Positions 24,939 through 38,345 of a stretch of 64,000 nt of DNA are shown piece after piece; the first letter of the stretch is position 1; every line of letters starts with the position of its first letter. The stretch covers positions 640,609 through 704,608 of the forward strand of contig JAZGUH010000055.1 in NCBI GenBank assembly GCA_037893225.1, written 5' to 3'. The stretch comes from Hippasteria phrygiana. Taxonomy: Eukaryota; Echinodermata; Asteroidea; Valvatida; Goniasteridae. The notes beneath the pieces are model-generated. The model did no database searches, had not been told where the DNA came from, and saw nothing but the letters and a program-made list of their open reading frames with translations. The position numbers and the translations under genes were made by a program.

Positions 24939-26324
24939 ATGAAATATAAACCAAATACAGTAATTTTGACATGTATGGATAGCTTAGATCTGGCGCTACA
25001 TGTTGCAATTATCGGCGGCTTCTTAGAGTTAAAACTTGTGGAGAAAATTCAAACCTCGCAATGTTTATTTTATTTCCGGCCAACATCTGTGTACATATTT
25101 CCTTCTATTTTTTGCTCCATGCCTGTCAAATTCCCTGGGGTATGACTTGCTTTACTCATTCATAATTGCATGAAATATCAACCAAATTCAGTAATTTTGA
25201 CATGTATGGATAGCTTAGATCTGGCGCTACGTGTTGCAATCATCGGCGGCTTCTTAGAGTTAAAACTTGTGGAGAAAATTCAAACCTCGCAATGTTTATT
25301 TTCTTTCCGGCCAACATCTGTGTACATGTTACCGTCTATTTATTGCTCCATGCATGTCAAATTCCCTGGGGTATGACTTGCTTTACTCATTCATAATTGC
25401 ATGAAATATCAACCAAATTCAGTAATTTTGACATGTATGGATAGCTTAGATCTGGCGCTACATGTTGCAATCATCGGCGGCTTCTTAGAGTTAAAACTTG
25501 TGGAGAAAATTCAAACCTCGCAATGTTTATTTTCTTTCCGGCCAACATCTGTGTGCATATTACCTTCTATTTATTGCTCCATGCCTGTCCAATTCCCTGG
25601 GGTATGACTTGCTTTACTCATTCATAATTGCATGAAATATCAACCAAATTCAGTAATTTTGACATGTATGGATAGCTTAGATCTGGCGCTACATGTTGCA
25701 ATCATCGGCGGCTTCTTAGAATTAAAACTTGTGGAGAAAATTCAAACCTCGCAATGTTTATTTTCTTTCCGGCCAACATCTGTGTACATGTTACCGTCTA
25801 TTTATTGCTCCATGCATGTCAAATTCCCTGGGGTATGACTTGCTTTACTCATTCATAATTGCATGAAATATCAACCAAATTCAGTAATTTTGACATGTAT
25901 GGATAGCTTAGATCTGGCGCTACATGTTGCAATCATCGGCGGCTTCTTAGAGTTAAAACTTGTGGAGAAAATTCAAACCTCGCAATGTTTATTTTCTTTC
26001 CGGCCAACATCTGTGTGCATCTTACCTTCTATTTATTGCTCCATGCCTGTCAAATTCCCTGGGGTATGACTTGCTTTACTCATTCATAATTGCATGAAAT
26101 ATCAACCAAATTCAGTAATTTTGACATGTATGGATAGCTTAGATCTGGCGCTACATGTTGCAATCATCGGCGGTTTCTTAGAGTTAAAACTTGTGGAGAA
26201 AATTCAAACCTCGCAATGTTTATTTTCTTTCCGGCCAACATCTGTGTACATGTTACCGTCTATTTATTGCTCCATGCATGTCAAATTCCCTGGGGTATGA
26301 CTTGCTTTACTCATTCATAATTGC
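24708..26324 (+). repeat. Seven-monomer derivative headed by an A/B hybrid (1617 bp)
   Basis: The first monomer, 24708-24938, has the class A front (TTAAG) and the class B tail (GTACATGTTACCG, CCCTAGGG, no extra G). C, D, E, F, G and H follow. An in-register crossover between A and B would fuse them into one unit and remove 232 bp, which matches the length (1849 minus 232). Confidence 0.83.
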
Positions 26325-27942
26325 ATGAAATATCAACCAAATTAAGTAATTTTGACATGTATGGATAGCTTAGATCTGGCGCTACATGTTGCAATCATCG
26401 GCGGCTTCTTAGAGTTAAAACTTGTGGAGAAAATTCAAACCTCGCAATGTTTATTTTCTTTCCGGCCAACATCTGTGTACATATTACCGTCTATGTATTG
26501 ATCCATGCATGTCAAATTCCCTGGGGTATGGACTTGCTTTATTCATTCATAATTGCATGAAATATCAACCAAATGCAGTAATTTTGACATGTATGGATAG
26601 CTTAGATCTGGCGCTACATGTTGCAATCATCGGCGGCTTCTTAGAGTTAAAACTTGTGGAGAAAATTCAAACCTCGCAATGTTTATTTTCTTTCCGGCCA
26701 ACATCTGTGTACATGTTACCGTCTATTTATTGCTCCATGCATGTCAAATTCCCTAGGGTATGACTTGCTTTACTCATTCATAATTGCATGAAATATAAAC
26801 CAAATACAGTAATTTTGACATGTATGGATAGCTTAGATCTGGCGCTACATGTTGCAATTATCGGCGGCTTCTTAGAGTTAAAACTTGTGGAGAAAATTCA
26901 AACCTCGCAATGTTTATTTTATTTCCGGCCAACATCTGTGTACATATTTCCTTCTATTTTTTGCTCCATGCCTGTCAAATTCCCTGGGGTATGACTTGCT
27001 TTACTCATTCATAATTGCATGAAATATCAACCAAATTCAGTAATTTTGACATGTATGGATAGCTTAGATCTGGCGCTACGTGTTGCAATCATCGGCGGCT
27101 TCTTAGAGTTAAAACTTGTGGAGAAAATTCAAACCTCGCAATGTTTATTTTCTTTCCGGCCAACATCTGTGTACATGTTACCGTCTATTTATTGCTCCAT
27201 GCATGTCAAATTCCCTGGGGTATGACTTGCTTTACTCATTCATAATTGCATGAAATATCAACCAAATTCAGTAATTTTGACATGTATGGATAGCTTAGAT
27301 CTGGCGCTACATGTTGCAATCATCGGCGGCTTCTTAGAGTTAAAACTTGTGGAGAAAATTCAAACCTCGCAATGTTTATTTTCTTTCCGGCCAACATCTG
27401 TGTGCATATTACCTTCTATTTATTGCTCCATGCCTGTCCAATTCCCTGGGGTATGACTTGCTTTACTCATTCATAATTGCATGAAATATCAACCAAATTC
27501 AGTAATTTTGACATGTATGGATAGCTTAGATCTGGCGCTACATGTTGCAATCATCGGCGGCTTCTTAGAATTAAAACTTGTGGAGAAAATTCAAACCTCG
27601 CAATGTTTATTTTCTTTCCGGCCAACATCTGTGTACATGTTACCGTCTATTTATTGCTCCATGCATGTCAAATTCCCTGGGGTATGACTTGCTTTACTCA
27701 TTCATAATTGCATGAAATATCAACCAAATTCAGTAATTTTGACATGTATGGATAGCTTAGATCTGGCGCTACATGTTGCAATCATCGGCGGCTTCTTAGA
27801 GTTAAAACTTGTGGAGAAAATTCAAACCTCGCAATGTTTATTTTCTTTCCGGCCAACATCTGTGTGCATCTTACCTTCTATTTATTGCTCCATGCCTGTC
27901 AAATTCCCTGGGGTATGACTTGCTTTACTCATTCATAATTGC
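26325..27942 (+). repeat. Seven-monomer derivative of the 8-mer (1618 bp), second tagged copy
   Basis: Same composition as 23090-24707 and carrying the same private GTATTGATCC (near 26495). The F monomer shares TTAGAATTAAAAC. The pair defines a 3235 bp superperiod made of two seven-monomer units. Confidence 0.82.
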
Positions 27943-30254
27943 ATGAAATATCAACCAAATTAAGTAATTTTGACATGTATGGATAGCTTAGATCTGGCGC
28001 TACATGTTGCAATCATCGGCGGCTTCTTAGAGTTAAAACTTGTGGAGAAAATTCAAACCTCGCAATGTTTATTTTCTTTCCGGCCAACATCTGTGTACAT
28101 ATTACCGTCTATGTATTGCTCCATGCATGTCAAATTCCCTGGGGTATGGACTTGCTTTATTCATTCATAATTGCATGAAATATCAACCAAATGCAGTAAT
28201 TTTGACATGTATGGATAGCTTAGATCTGGCGCTACATGTTGCAATCATCGGCGGCTTCTTAGAGTTAAAACTTGTGGAGAAAATTCAAACCTCGCAATGT
28301 TTATTTTCTTTCCGGCCAACATCTGTGTACATGTTACCGTCTATTTATTGCTCCATGCATGTCAAATTCCCTAGGGTATGACTTGCTTTACTCATTCATA
28401 ATTGCATGAAATATAAACCAAATACAGTAATTTTGACATGTATGGATAGCTTAGATCTGGCGCTACATGTTGCAATTATCGGCGGCTTCTTAGAGTTAAA
28501 ACTTGTGGAGAAAATTCAAACCTCGCAATGTTTATTTTATTTCCGGCCAACATCTGTGTACATATTTCCTTCTATTTTTTGCTCCATGCCTGTCAAATTC
28601 CCTGGGGTATGGACTTGCTTTATTCATTCATAATTGCATGAAATATCAACCAAATGCAGTAATTTTGACATGTATGGATAGCTTAGATCTGGCGCTACAT
28701 GTTGCAATCATCGGCGGCTTCTTAGAGTTAAAACTTGTGGAGAAAATTCAAACCTCGCAATGTTTATTTTCTTTCCGGCCAACATCTGTGTACATGTTAC
28801 CGTCTATTTATTGCTCCATGCATGTCAAATTCCCTAGGGTATGACTTGCTTTACTCATTCATAATTGCATGAAATATAAACCAAATACAGTAATTTTGAC
28901 ATGTATGGATAGCTTAGATCTGGCGCTACATGTTGCAATTATCGGCGGCTTCTTAGAGTTAAAACTTGTGGAGAAAATTCAAACCTCGCAATGTTTATTT
29001 TATTTCCGGCCAACATCTGTGTACATATTTCCTTCTATTTTTTGCTCCATGCCTGTCAAATTCCCTGGGGTATGACTTGCTTTACTCATTCATAATTGCA
29101 TGAAATATCAACCAAATTCAGTAATTTTGACATGTATGGATAGCTTAGATCTGGCGCTACGTGTTGCAATCATCGGCGGCTTCTTAGAGTTAAAACTTGT
29201 GGAGAAAATTCAAACCTCGCAATGTTTATTTTCTTTCCGGCCAACATCTGTGTACATGTTACCGTCTATTTATTGCTCCATGCATGTCAAATTCCCTGGG
29301 GTATGACTTGCTTTACTCATTCATAATTGCATGAAATATCAACCAAATTCAGTAATTTTGACATGTATGGATAGCTTAGATCTGGCGCTACATGTTGCAA
29401 TCATCGGCGGCTTCTTAGAGTTAAAACTTGTGGAGAAAATTCAAACCTCGCAATGTTTATTTTCTTTCCGGCCAACATCTGTGTGCATATTACCTTCTAT
29501 TTATTGCTCCATGCCTGTCCAATTCCCTGGGGTATGACTTGCTTTACTCATTCATAATTGCATGAAATATCAACCAAATTCAGTAATTTTGACATGTATG
29601 GATAGCTTAGATCTGGCGCTACATGTTGCAATCATCGGCGGCTTCTTAGAATTAAAACTTGTGGAGAAAATTCAAACCTCGCAATGTTTATTTTCTTTCC
29701 GGCCAACATCTGTGTACATGTTACCGTCTATTTATTGCTCCATGCATGTCAAATTCCCTGGGGTATGACTTGCTTTACTCATTCATAATTGCATGAAATA
29801 TCAACCAAATTCAGTAATTTTGACATGTATGGATAGCTTAGATCTGGCGCTACATGTTGCAATCATCGGCGGCTTCTTAGAGTTAAAACTTGTGGAGAAA
29901 ATTCAAACCTCGCAATGTTTATTTTCTTTCCGGCCAACATCTGTGTGCATCTTACCTTCTATTTATTGCTCCATGCCTGTCAAATTCCCTGGGGTATGAC
30001 TTGCTTTACTCATTCATAATTGCATGAAATATCAACCAAATTCAGTAATTTTGACATGTATGGATAGCTTAGATCTGGCGCTACATGTTGCAATCATCGG
30101 CGGTTTCTTAGAGTTAAAACTTGTGGAGAAAATTCAAACCTCGCAATGTTTATTTTCTTTCCGGCCAACATCTGTGTACATGTTACCGTCTATTTATTGC
30201 TCCATGCATGTCAAATTCCCTGGGGTATGACTTGCTTTACTCATTCATAATTGC
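27943..30254 (+). repeat. Ten-monomer expanded HOR (2312 bp)
   Basis: Order A-B-C'-B-C-D-E-F-G-H. C' (28406-28637) has a class C body (TATAAACC, TTTTATTTCCGG, TTTTTTGCTCC) but ends with the extra G and TTTATTCAT typical of class A, so it is 232 bp. The extra B-C pair and the hybrid tail fit an unequal exchange between the end of C in one copy and the end of A in another. Confidence 0.82.
28406..28637 (+). repeat. Hybrid monomer, class C body with class A end
   Basis: TATAAACC, TACAG, TTTTATTTCCGG, TTTCCTTC and TTTTTTGCTCC are class C. The last 30 bases have the extra G and TTTATTCAT of class A. The next monomer is B, as would follow an A. This places the crossover after monomer position 185 or so. 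Confidence 0.8.
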
Positions 30255-33028
30255 ATGAAATATCAACCAAATTAAGTAATTTTGACATGTATGGATAGCT
30301 TAGATCTGGCGCTACATGTTGCAATCATCGGCGGCTTCTTAGAGTTAAAACTTGTGGAGAAAATTCAAACCTCGCAATGTTTATTTTCTTTCCGGCCAAC
30401 ATCTGTGTACATGTTACCGTCTATGTATTGCTCCATGCATGTCAAATTCCCTGGGGTATGGACTTGCTTTATTCATTCATAATTGCATGAAATATCAACC
30501 AAATGCAGTAATTTTGACATGTATGGATAGCTTAGATCTGGCGCTACATGTTGCAATCATCGGCGGCTTCTTAGAGTCAAAACTTGTGGAGAAAATTCAA
30601 ACCTCGCAATGTTTATTTTCTTTCCGGCCAACATCTGTGTACATGTTACCGTCTATTTATTGCTCCATGCATGTCAAATTCCCTAGGGTATGACTTGCTT
30701 TACTCATTCATAATTGCATGAAATATCAACCAAATTCAGTAATTTTGACATGTATGGATAGCTTAGATCTGGCGCTACATGTTGCAATCATCGGCGGCTT
30801 CTTAGAGTTAAAACTTGTGGAGAAAATTCAAACCTCGCAATGTTTATTTTCTTTCCGGCCAACATCTGTGTGCATCTTACCTTCTATTTATTGCTCCATG
30901 CCTGTCAAATTCCCTGGGGTATGACTTGCTTTACTCATTCATAATTGCATGAAATATCAACCAAATTCAGTAATTTTGACATGTATGGATAGCTTAGATC
31001 TGGCGCTACATGTTGCAATCATCGGCGGTTTCTTAGAGTTAAAACTTGTGGAGAAAATTCAAACCTCGCAATGTTTATTTTCTTTCCGGCCAACATCTGT
31101 GTACATGTTACCGTCTATTTATTGCTCCATGCATGTCAAATTCCCTGGGGTATGACTTGCTTTACTCATTCATAATTGCATGAAATATCAACCAAATTAA
31201 GTAATTTTGACATGTATGGATAGCTTAGATCTGGCGCTACATGTTGCAATCATCGGCGGCTTCTTAGAGTTAAAACTTGTGGAGAAAATTCAAACCTCGC
31301 AATGTTTATTTTCTTTCCGGCCAACATCTGTGTACATATTACCGTCTATGTATTGCTCCATGCATGTCAAATTCCCTGGGGTATGGACTTGCTTTATTCA
31401 TTCATAATTGCATGAAATATCAACCAAATGCAGTAATTTTGACATGTATGGATAGCTTAGATCTGGCGCTACATGTTGCAATCATCGGCGGCTTCTTAGA
31501 GTTAAAACTTGTGGAGAAAATTCAAACCTCGCAATGTTTATTTTCTTTCCGGCCAACATCTGTGTACATGTTACCGTCTATTTATTGCTCCATGCATGTC
31601 AAATTCCCTAGGGTATGACTTGCTTTACTCATTCATAATTGCATGAAATATAAACCAAATACAGTAATTTTGACATGTATGGATAGCTTAGATCTGGCGC
31701 TACATGTTGCAATTATCGGCGGCTTCTTAGAGTTAAAACTTGTGGAGAAAATTCAAACCTCGCAATGTTTATTTTATTTCCGGCCAACATCTGTGTACAT
31801 ATTTCCTTCTATTTTTTGCTCCATGCCTGTCAAATTCCCTGGGGTATGACTTGCTTTACTCATTCATAATTGCATGAAATATCAACCAAATTCAGTAATT
31901 TTGACATGTATGGATAGCTTAGATCTGGCGCTACGTGTTGCAATCATCGGCGGCTTCTTAGAGTTAAAACTTGTGGAGAAAATTCAAACCTCGCAATGTT
32001 TATTTTCTTTCCGGCCAACATCTGTGTACATGTTACCGTCTATTTATTGCTCCATGCATGTCAAATTCCCTGGGGTATGACTTGCTTTACTCATTCATAA
32101 TTGCATGAAATATCAACCAAATTCAGTAATTTTGACATGTATGGATAGCTTAGATCTGGCGCTACATGTTGCAATCATCGGCGGCTTCTTAGAGTTAAAA
32201 CTTGTGGAGAAAATTCAAACCTCGCAATGTTTATTTTCTTTCCGGCCAACATCTGTGTGCATATTACCTTCTATTTATTGCTCCATGCCTGTCCAATTCC
32301 CTGGGGTATGACTTGCTTTACTCATTCATAATTGCATGAAATATCAACCAAATTCAGTAATTTTGACATGTATGGATAGCTTAGATCTGGCGCTACATGT
32401 TGCAATCATCGGCGGCTTCTTAGAATTAAAACTTGTGGAGAAAATTCAAACCTCGCAATGTTTATTTTCTTTCCGGCCAACATCTGTGTACATGTTACCG
32501 TCTATTTATTGCTCCATGCATGTCAAATTCCCTGGGGTATGACTTGCTTTACTCATTCATAATTGCATGAAATATCAACCAAATTCAGTAATTTTGACAT
32601 GTATGGATAGCTTAGATCTGGCGCTACATGTTGCAATCATCGGCGGCTTCTTAGAGTTAAAACTTGTGGAGAAAATTCAAACCTCGCAATGTTTATTTTC
32701 TTTCCGGCCAACATCTGTGTGCATCTTACCTTCTATTTATTGCTCCATGCCTGTCAAATTCCCTGGGGTATGACTTGCTTTACTCATTCATAATTGCATG
32801 AAATATCAACCAAATTCAGTAATTTTGACATGTATGGATAGCTTAGATCTGGCGCTACATGTTGCAATCATCGGCGGTTTCTTAGAGTTAAAACTTGTGG
32901 AGAAAATTCAAACCTCGCAATGTTTATTTTCTTTCCGGCCAACATCTGTGTACATGTTACCGTCTATTTATTGCTCCATGCATGTCAAATTCCCTGGGGT
33001 ATGACTTGCTTTACTCATTCATAATTGC
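30255..33028 (+). repeat. Twelve-monomer HOR, copy 1 (2774 bp: A-B*-G-H plus full 8-mer)
   Basis: A four-monomer block (30255, 30487, 30718, 30949) followed by a complete A-to-H 8-mer from 31180. B* has a private TTAGAGTCAAAAC near 30575. The same base is present near 33350 and 35892, tagging the three successive 12-mer copies. Confidence 0.86.
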
Positions 33029-35571
33029 ATGAAATATCAACCAAATTAAGTAATTTTGACATGTATGGATAGCTTAGATCTGGCGCTACATGTTGCAATC
33101 ATCGGCGGCTTCTTAGAGTTAAAACTTGTGGAGAAAATTCAAACCTCGCAATGTTTATTTTCTTTCCGGCCAACATCTGTGTACATATTACCGTCTATGT
33201 ATTGCTCCATGCATGTCAAATTCCCTGGGGTATGGACTTGCTTTATTCATTCATAATTGCATGAAATATCAACCAAATGCAGTAATTTTGACATGTATGG
33301 ATAGCTTAGATCTGGCGCTACATGTTGCAATCATCGGCGGCTTCTTAGAGTCAAAACTTGTGGAGAAAATTCAAACCTCGCAATGTTTATTTTCTTTCCG
33401 GCCAACATCTGTGTACATGTTACCGTCTATTTATTGCTCCATGCATGTCAAATTCCCTAGGGTATGACTTGCTTTACTCATTCATAATTGCATGAAATAT
33501 CAACCAAATTCAGTAATTTTGACATGTATGGATAGCTTAGATCTGGCGCTACATGTTGCAATCATCGGCGGCTTCTTAGAGTTAAAACTTGTGGAGAAAA
33601 TTCAAACCTCGCAATGTTTATTTTCTTTCCGGCCAACATCTGTGTGCATCTTACCTTCTATTTATTGCTCCATGCCTGTCAAATTCCCTGGGGTATGACT
33701 TGCTTTACTCATTCATAATTGCATGAAATATCAACCAAATTCAGTAATTTTGACATGTATGGATAGCTTAGATCTGGCGCTACATGTTGCAATCATCGGC
33801 GGTTTCTTAGAGTTAAAACTTGTGGAGAAAATTCAAACCTCGCAATGTTTATTTTCTTTCCGGCCAACATCTGTGTACATGTTACCGTCTATTTATTGCT
33901 CCATGCATGTCAAATTCCCTGGGGTATGACTTGCTTTACTCATTCATAATTGCATGAAATATCAACCAAATTAAGTAATTTTGACATGTATGGATAGCTT
34001 AGATCTGGCGCTACATGTTGCAATCATCGGCGGCTTCTTAGAGTTAAAACTTGTGGAGAAAATTCAAACCTCGCAATGTTTATTTTCTTTCCGGCCAACA
34101 TCTGTGTACATATTACCGTCTATGTATTGCTCCATGCATGTCAAATTCCCTGGGGTATGGACTTGCTTTATTCATTCATAATTGCATGAAATATCAACCA
34201 AATGCAGTAATTTTGACATGTATGGATAGCTTAGATCTGGCGCTACATGTTGCAATCATCGGCGGCTTCTTAGAGTTAAAACTTGTGGAGAAAATTCAAA
34301 CCTCGCAATGTTTATTTTCTTTCCGGCCAACATCTGTGTACATGTTACCGTCTATTTATTGCTCCATGCATGTCAAATTCCCTAGGGTATGACTTGCTTT
34401 ACTCATTCATAATTGCATGAAATATAAACCAAATACAGTAATTTTGACATGTATGGATAGCTTAGATCTGGCGCTACATGTTGCAATTATCGGCGGCTTC
34501 TTAGAGTTAAAACTTGTGGAGAAAATTCAAACCTCGCAATGTTTATTTTCTTTCCGGCCAACATCTGTGTACATATTTCCTTCTATTTTTTGCTCCATGC
34601 CTGTCAAATTCCCTGGGGTATGACTTGCTTTACTCATTCATAATTGCATGAAATATCAACCAAATTCAGTAATTTTGACATGTATGGATAGCTTAGATCT
34701 GGCGCTACGTGTTGCAATCATCGGCGGCTTCTTAGAGTTAAAACTTGTGGAGAAAATTCAAACCTCGCAATGTTTATTTTCTTTCCGGCCAACATCTGTG
34801 TACATGTTACCGTCTATTTATTGCTCCATGCATGTCAAATTCCCTGGGGTATGACTTGCTTTACTCATTCATAATTGCATGAAATATCAACCAAATTCAG
34901 TAATTTTGACATGTATGGATAGCTTAGATCTGGCGCTACATGTTGCAATCATCGGCGGCTTCTTAGAGTTAAAACTTGTGGAGAAAATTCAAACCTCGCA
35001 ATGTTTATTTTCTTTCCGGCCAACATCTGTGTGCATATTACCTTCTATTTATTGCTCCATGCCTGTCCAATTCCCTGGGGTATGACTTGCTTTACTCATT
35101 CATAATTGCATGAAATATCAACCAAATTCAGTAATTTTGACATGTATGGATAGCTTAGATCTGGCGCTACATGTTGCAATCATCGGCGGCTTCTTAGAGT
35201 TAAAACTTGTGGAGAAAATTCAAACCTCGCAATGTTTATTTTCTTTCCGGCCAACATCTGTGTACATGTTACCGTCTATTTATTGCTCCATGCATGTCAA
35301 ATTCCCTAGGGTATGACTTGCTTTACTCATTCATAATTGCATGAAATATCAACCAAATTCAGTAATTTTGACATGTATGGATAGCTTAGATCTGGCGCTA
35401 CATGTTGCAATCATCGGCGGCTTCTTAGAGTTAAAACTTGTGGAGAAAATTCAAACCTCGCAATGTTTATTTTCTTTCCGGCCAACATCTGTGTACATGT
35501 TACCGTCTATTTATTGCTCCATGCATGTCAAATTCCCTGGGGTATGACTTGCTTTACTCATTCATAATTGC
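33029..35571 (+). repeat. Twelve-monomer HOR, copy 2, one monomer short (2543 bp)
   Basis: A-B*-G-H (33029-33953) followed by A-B-C-D-E-F and a single final monomer (35341-35571) where G and H are expected. That monomer has a TTCAG front with GGCGGCTTC (as in G) and a GTACATGTTACCG, GCATG tail (as in H), so it looks like a G/H fusion that removed 231 bp. Confidence 0.83.
35341..35571 (+). repeat. Hybrid monomer, class G front and class H tail
   Basis: It has GGCGGCTTC (G) rather than GGCGGTTTC (H), then GTACATGTTACCG, GCATG and CCCTGGGG (H). It stands in place of the G-H pair and explains the 231 bp shortfall of the middle 12-mer (33029-35571). Confidence 0.72.
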
Positions 35572-38345
35572 ATGAAATATCAACCAAATTAAGTAATTTT
35601 GACATGTATGGATAGCTTAGATCTGGCGCTACATGTTGCAATCATCGGCGGCTTCTTAGAGTTAAAACTTGTGGAGAAAATTCAAACCTCGCAATGTTTA
35701 TTTTCTTTCCGGCCAACATCTGTGTACATATTACCGTCTATGTATTGCTCCATGCATGTCAAATTCCCTGGGGTATGGACTTGCTTTATTCATTCATAAT
35801 TGCATGAAATATCAACCAAATGCAGTAATTTTGACATGTATGGATAGCTTAGATCTGGCGCTACATGTTGCAATCATCGGCGGCTTCTTAGAGTCAAAAC
35901 TTGTGGAGAAAATTCAAACCTCGCAATGTTTATTTTCTTTCCGGCCAACATCTGTGTACATGTTACCGTCTATTTATTGCTCCATGCATGTCAAATTCCC
36001 TAGGGTATGACTTGCTTTACTCATTCATAATTGCATGAAATATCAACCAAATTCAGTAATTTTGACATGTATGGATAGCTTAGATCTGGCGCTACATGTT
36101 GCAATCATCGGCGGCTTCTTAGAGTTAAAACTTGTGGAGAAAATTCAAACCTCGCAATGTTTATTTTCTTTCCGGCCAACATCTGTGTGCATCTTACCTT
36201 CTATTTATTGCTCCATGCCTGTCAAATTCCCTGGGGTATGACTTGCTTTACTCATTCATAATTGCATGAAATATCAACCAAATTCAGTAATTTTGACATG
36301 TATGGATAGCTTAGATCTGGCGCTACATGTTGCAATCATCGGCGGTTTCTTAGAGTTAAAACTTGTGGAGAAAATTCAAACCTCGCAATGTTTATTTTCT
36401 TTCCGGCCAACATCTGTGTACATGTTACCGTCTATTTATTGCTCCATGCATGTCAAATTCCCTGGGGTATGACTTGCTTTACTCATTCATAATTGCATGA
36501 AATATCAACCAAATTAAGTAATTTTGACATGTATGGATAGCTTAGATCTGGCGCTACATGTTGCAATCATCGGCGGCTTCTTAGAGTTAAAACTTGTGGA
36601 GAAAATTCAAACCTCGCAATGTTTATTTTCTTTCCGGCCAACATCTGTGTACATATTACCGTCTATGTATTGCTCCATGCATGTCAAATTCCCTGGGGTA
36701 TGGACTTGCTTTATTCATTCATAATTGCATGAAATATCAACCAAATGCAGTAATTTTGACATGTATGGATAGCTTAGATCTGGCGCTACATGTTGCAATC
36801 ATCGGCGGCTTCTTAGAGTTAAAACTTGTGGAGAAAATTCAAACCTCGCAATGTTTATTTTCTTTCCGGCCAACATCTGTGTACATGTTACCGTCTATTT
36901 ATTGCTCCATGCATGTCAAATTCCCTAGGGTATGACTTGCTTTACTCATTCATAATTGCATGAAATATAAACCAAATACAGTAATTTTGACATGTATGGA
37001 TAGCTTAGATCTGGCGCTACATGTTGCAATTATCGGCGGCTTCTTAGAGTTAAAACTTGTGGAGAAAATTCAAACCTCGCAATGTTTATTTTCTTTCCGG
37101 CCAACATCTGTGTACATATTTCCTTCTATTTTTTGCTCCATGCCTGTCAAATTCCCTGGGGTATGACTTGCTTTACTCATTCATAATTGCATGAAATATC
37201 AACCAAATTCAGTAATTTTGACATGTATGGATAGCTTAGATCTGGCGCTACGTGTTGCAATCATCGGCGGCTTCTTAGAGTTAAAACTTGTGGAGAAAAT
37301 TCAAACCTCGCAATGTTTATTTTCTTTCCGGCCAACATCTGTGTACATGTTACCGTCTATTTATTGCTCCATGCATGTCAAATTCCCTGGGGTATGACTT
37401 GCTTTACTCATTCATAATTGCATGAAATATCAACCAAATTCAGTAATTTTGACATGTATGGATAGCTTAGATCTGGCGCTACATGTTGCAATCATCGGCG
37501 GCTTCTTAGAGTTAAAACTTGTGGAGAAAATTCAAACCTCGCAATGTTTATTTTCTTTCCGGCCAACATCTTTGTGCATATTACCTTCTATTTATTGCTC
37601 CATGCCTGTCCAATTCCCTGGGGTATGACTTGCTTTACTCATTCATAATTGCATGAAATATCAACCAAATTCAGTAATTTTGACATGTATGGATAGCTTA
37701 GATCTGGCGCTACATGTTGCAATCATCGGCGGCTTCTTAGAGTTAAAACTTGTGGAGAAAATTCAAACCTCGCAATGTTTATTTTCTTTCCGGCCAACAT
37801 CTGTGTACATGTTACCGTCTATTTATTGCTCCATGCATGTCAAATTCCCTAGGGTATGACTTGCTTTACTCATTCATAATTGCATGAAATATCAACCAAA
37901 TTCAGTAATTTTGACATGTATGGATAGCTTAGATCTGGCGCTACATGTTGCAATCATCGGCGGCTTCTTAGAGTTAAAACTTGTGGAGAAAATTCAAACC
38001 TCGCAATGTTTATTTTCTTTCCGGCCAACATCTGTGTGCATCTTACCTTCTATTTATTGCTCCATGCCTGTCAAATTCCCTGGGGTATGACTTGCTTTAC
38101 TCATTCATAATTGCATGAAATATCAACCAAATTCAGTAATTTTGACATGTATGGATAGCTTAGATCTGGCGCTACATGTTGCAATCATCGGCGGTTTCTT
38201 AGAGTTAAAACTTGTGGAGAAAATTCAAACCTCGCAATGTTTATTTTCTTTCCGGCCAACATCTGTGTACATGTTACCGTCTATTTATTGCTCCATGCAT
38301 GTCAAATTCCCTGGGGTATGACTTGCTTTACTCATTCATAATTGC
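35572..38345 (+). repeat. Twelve-monomer HOR, copy 3 (2774 bp)
   Basis: A-B*-G-H then a complete 8-mer from 36497. B* again shows TTAGAGTCAAAAC. The E monomer has a private ACATCTTTGTGC near 37570, found in no other copy that I see, so it arose after the duplication. Confidence 0.85.
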
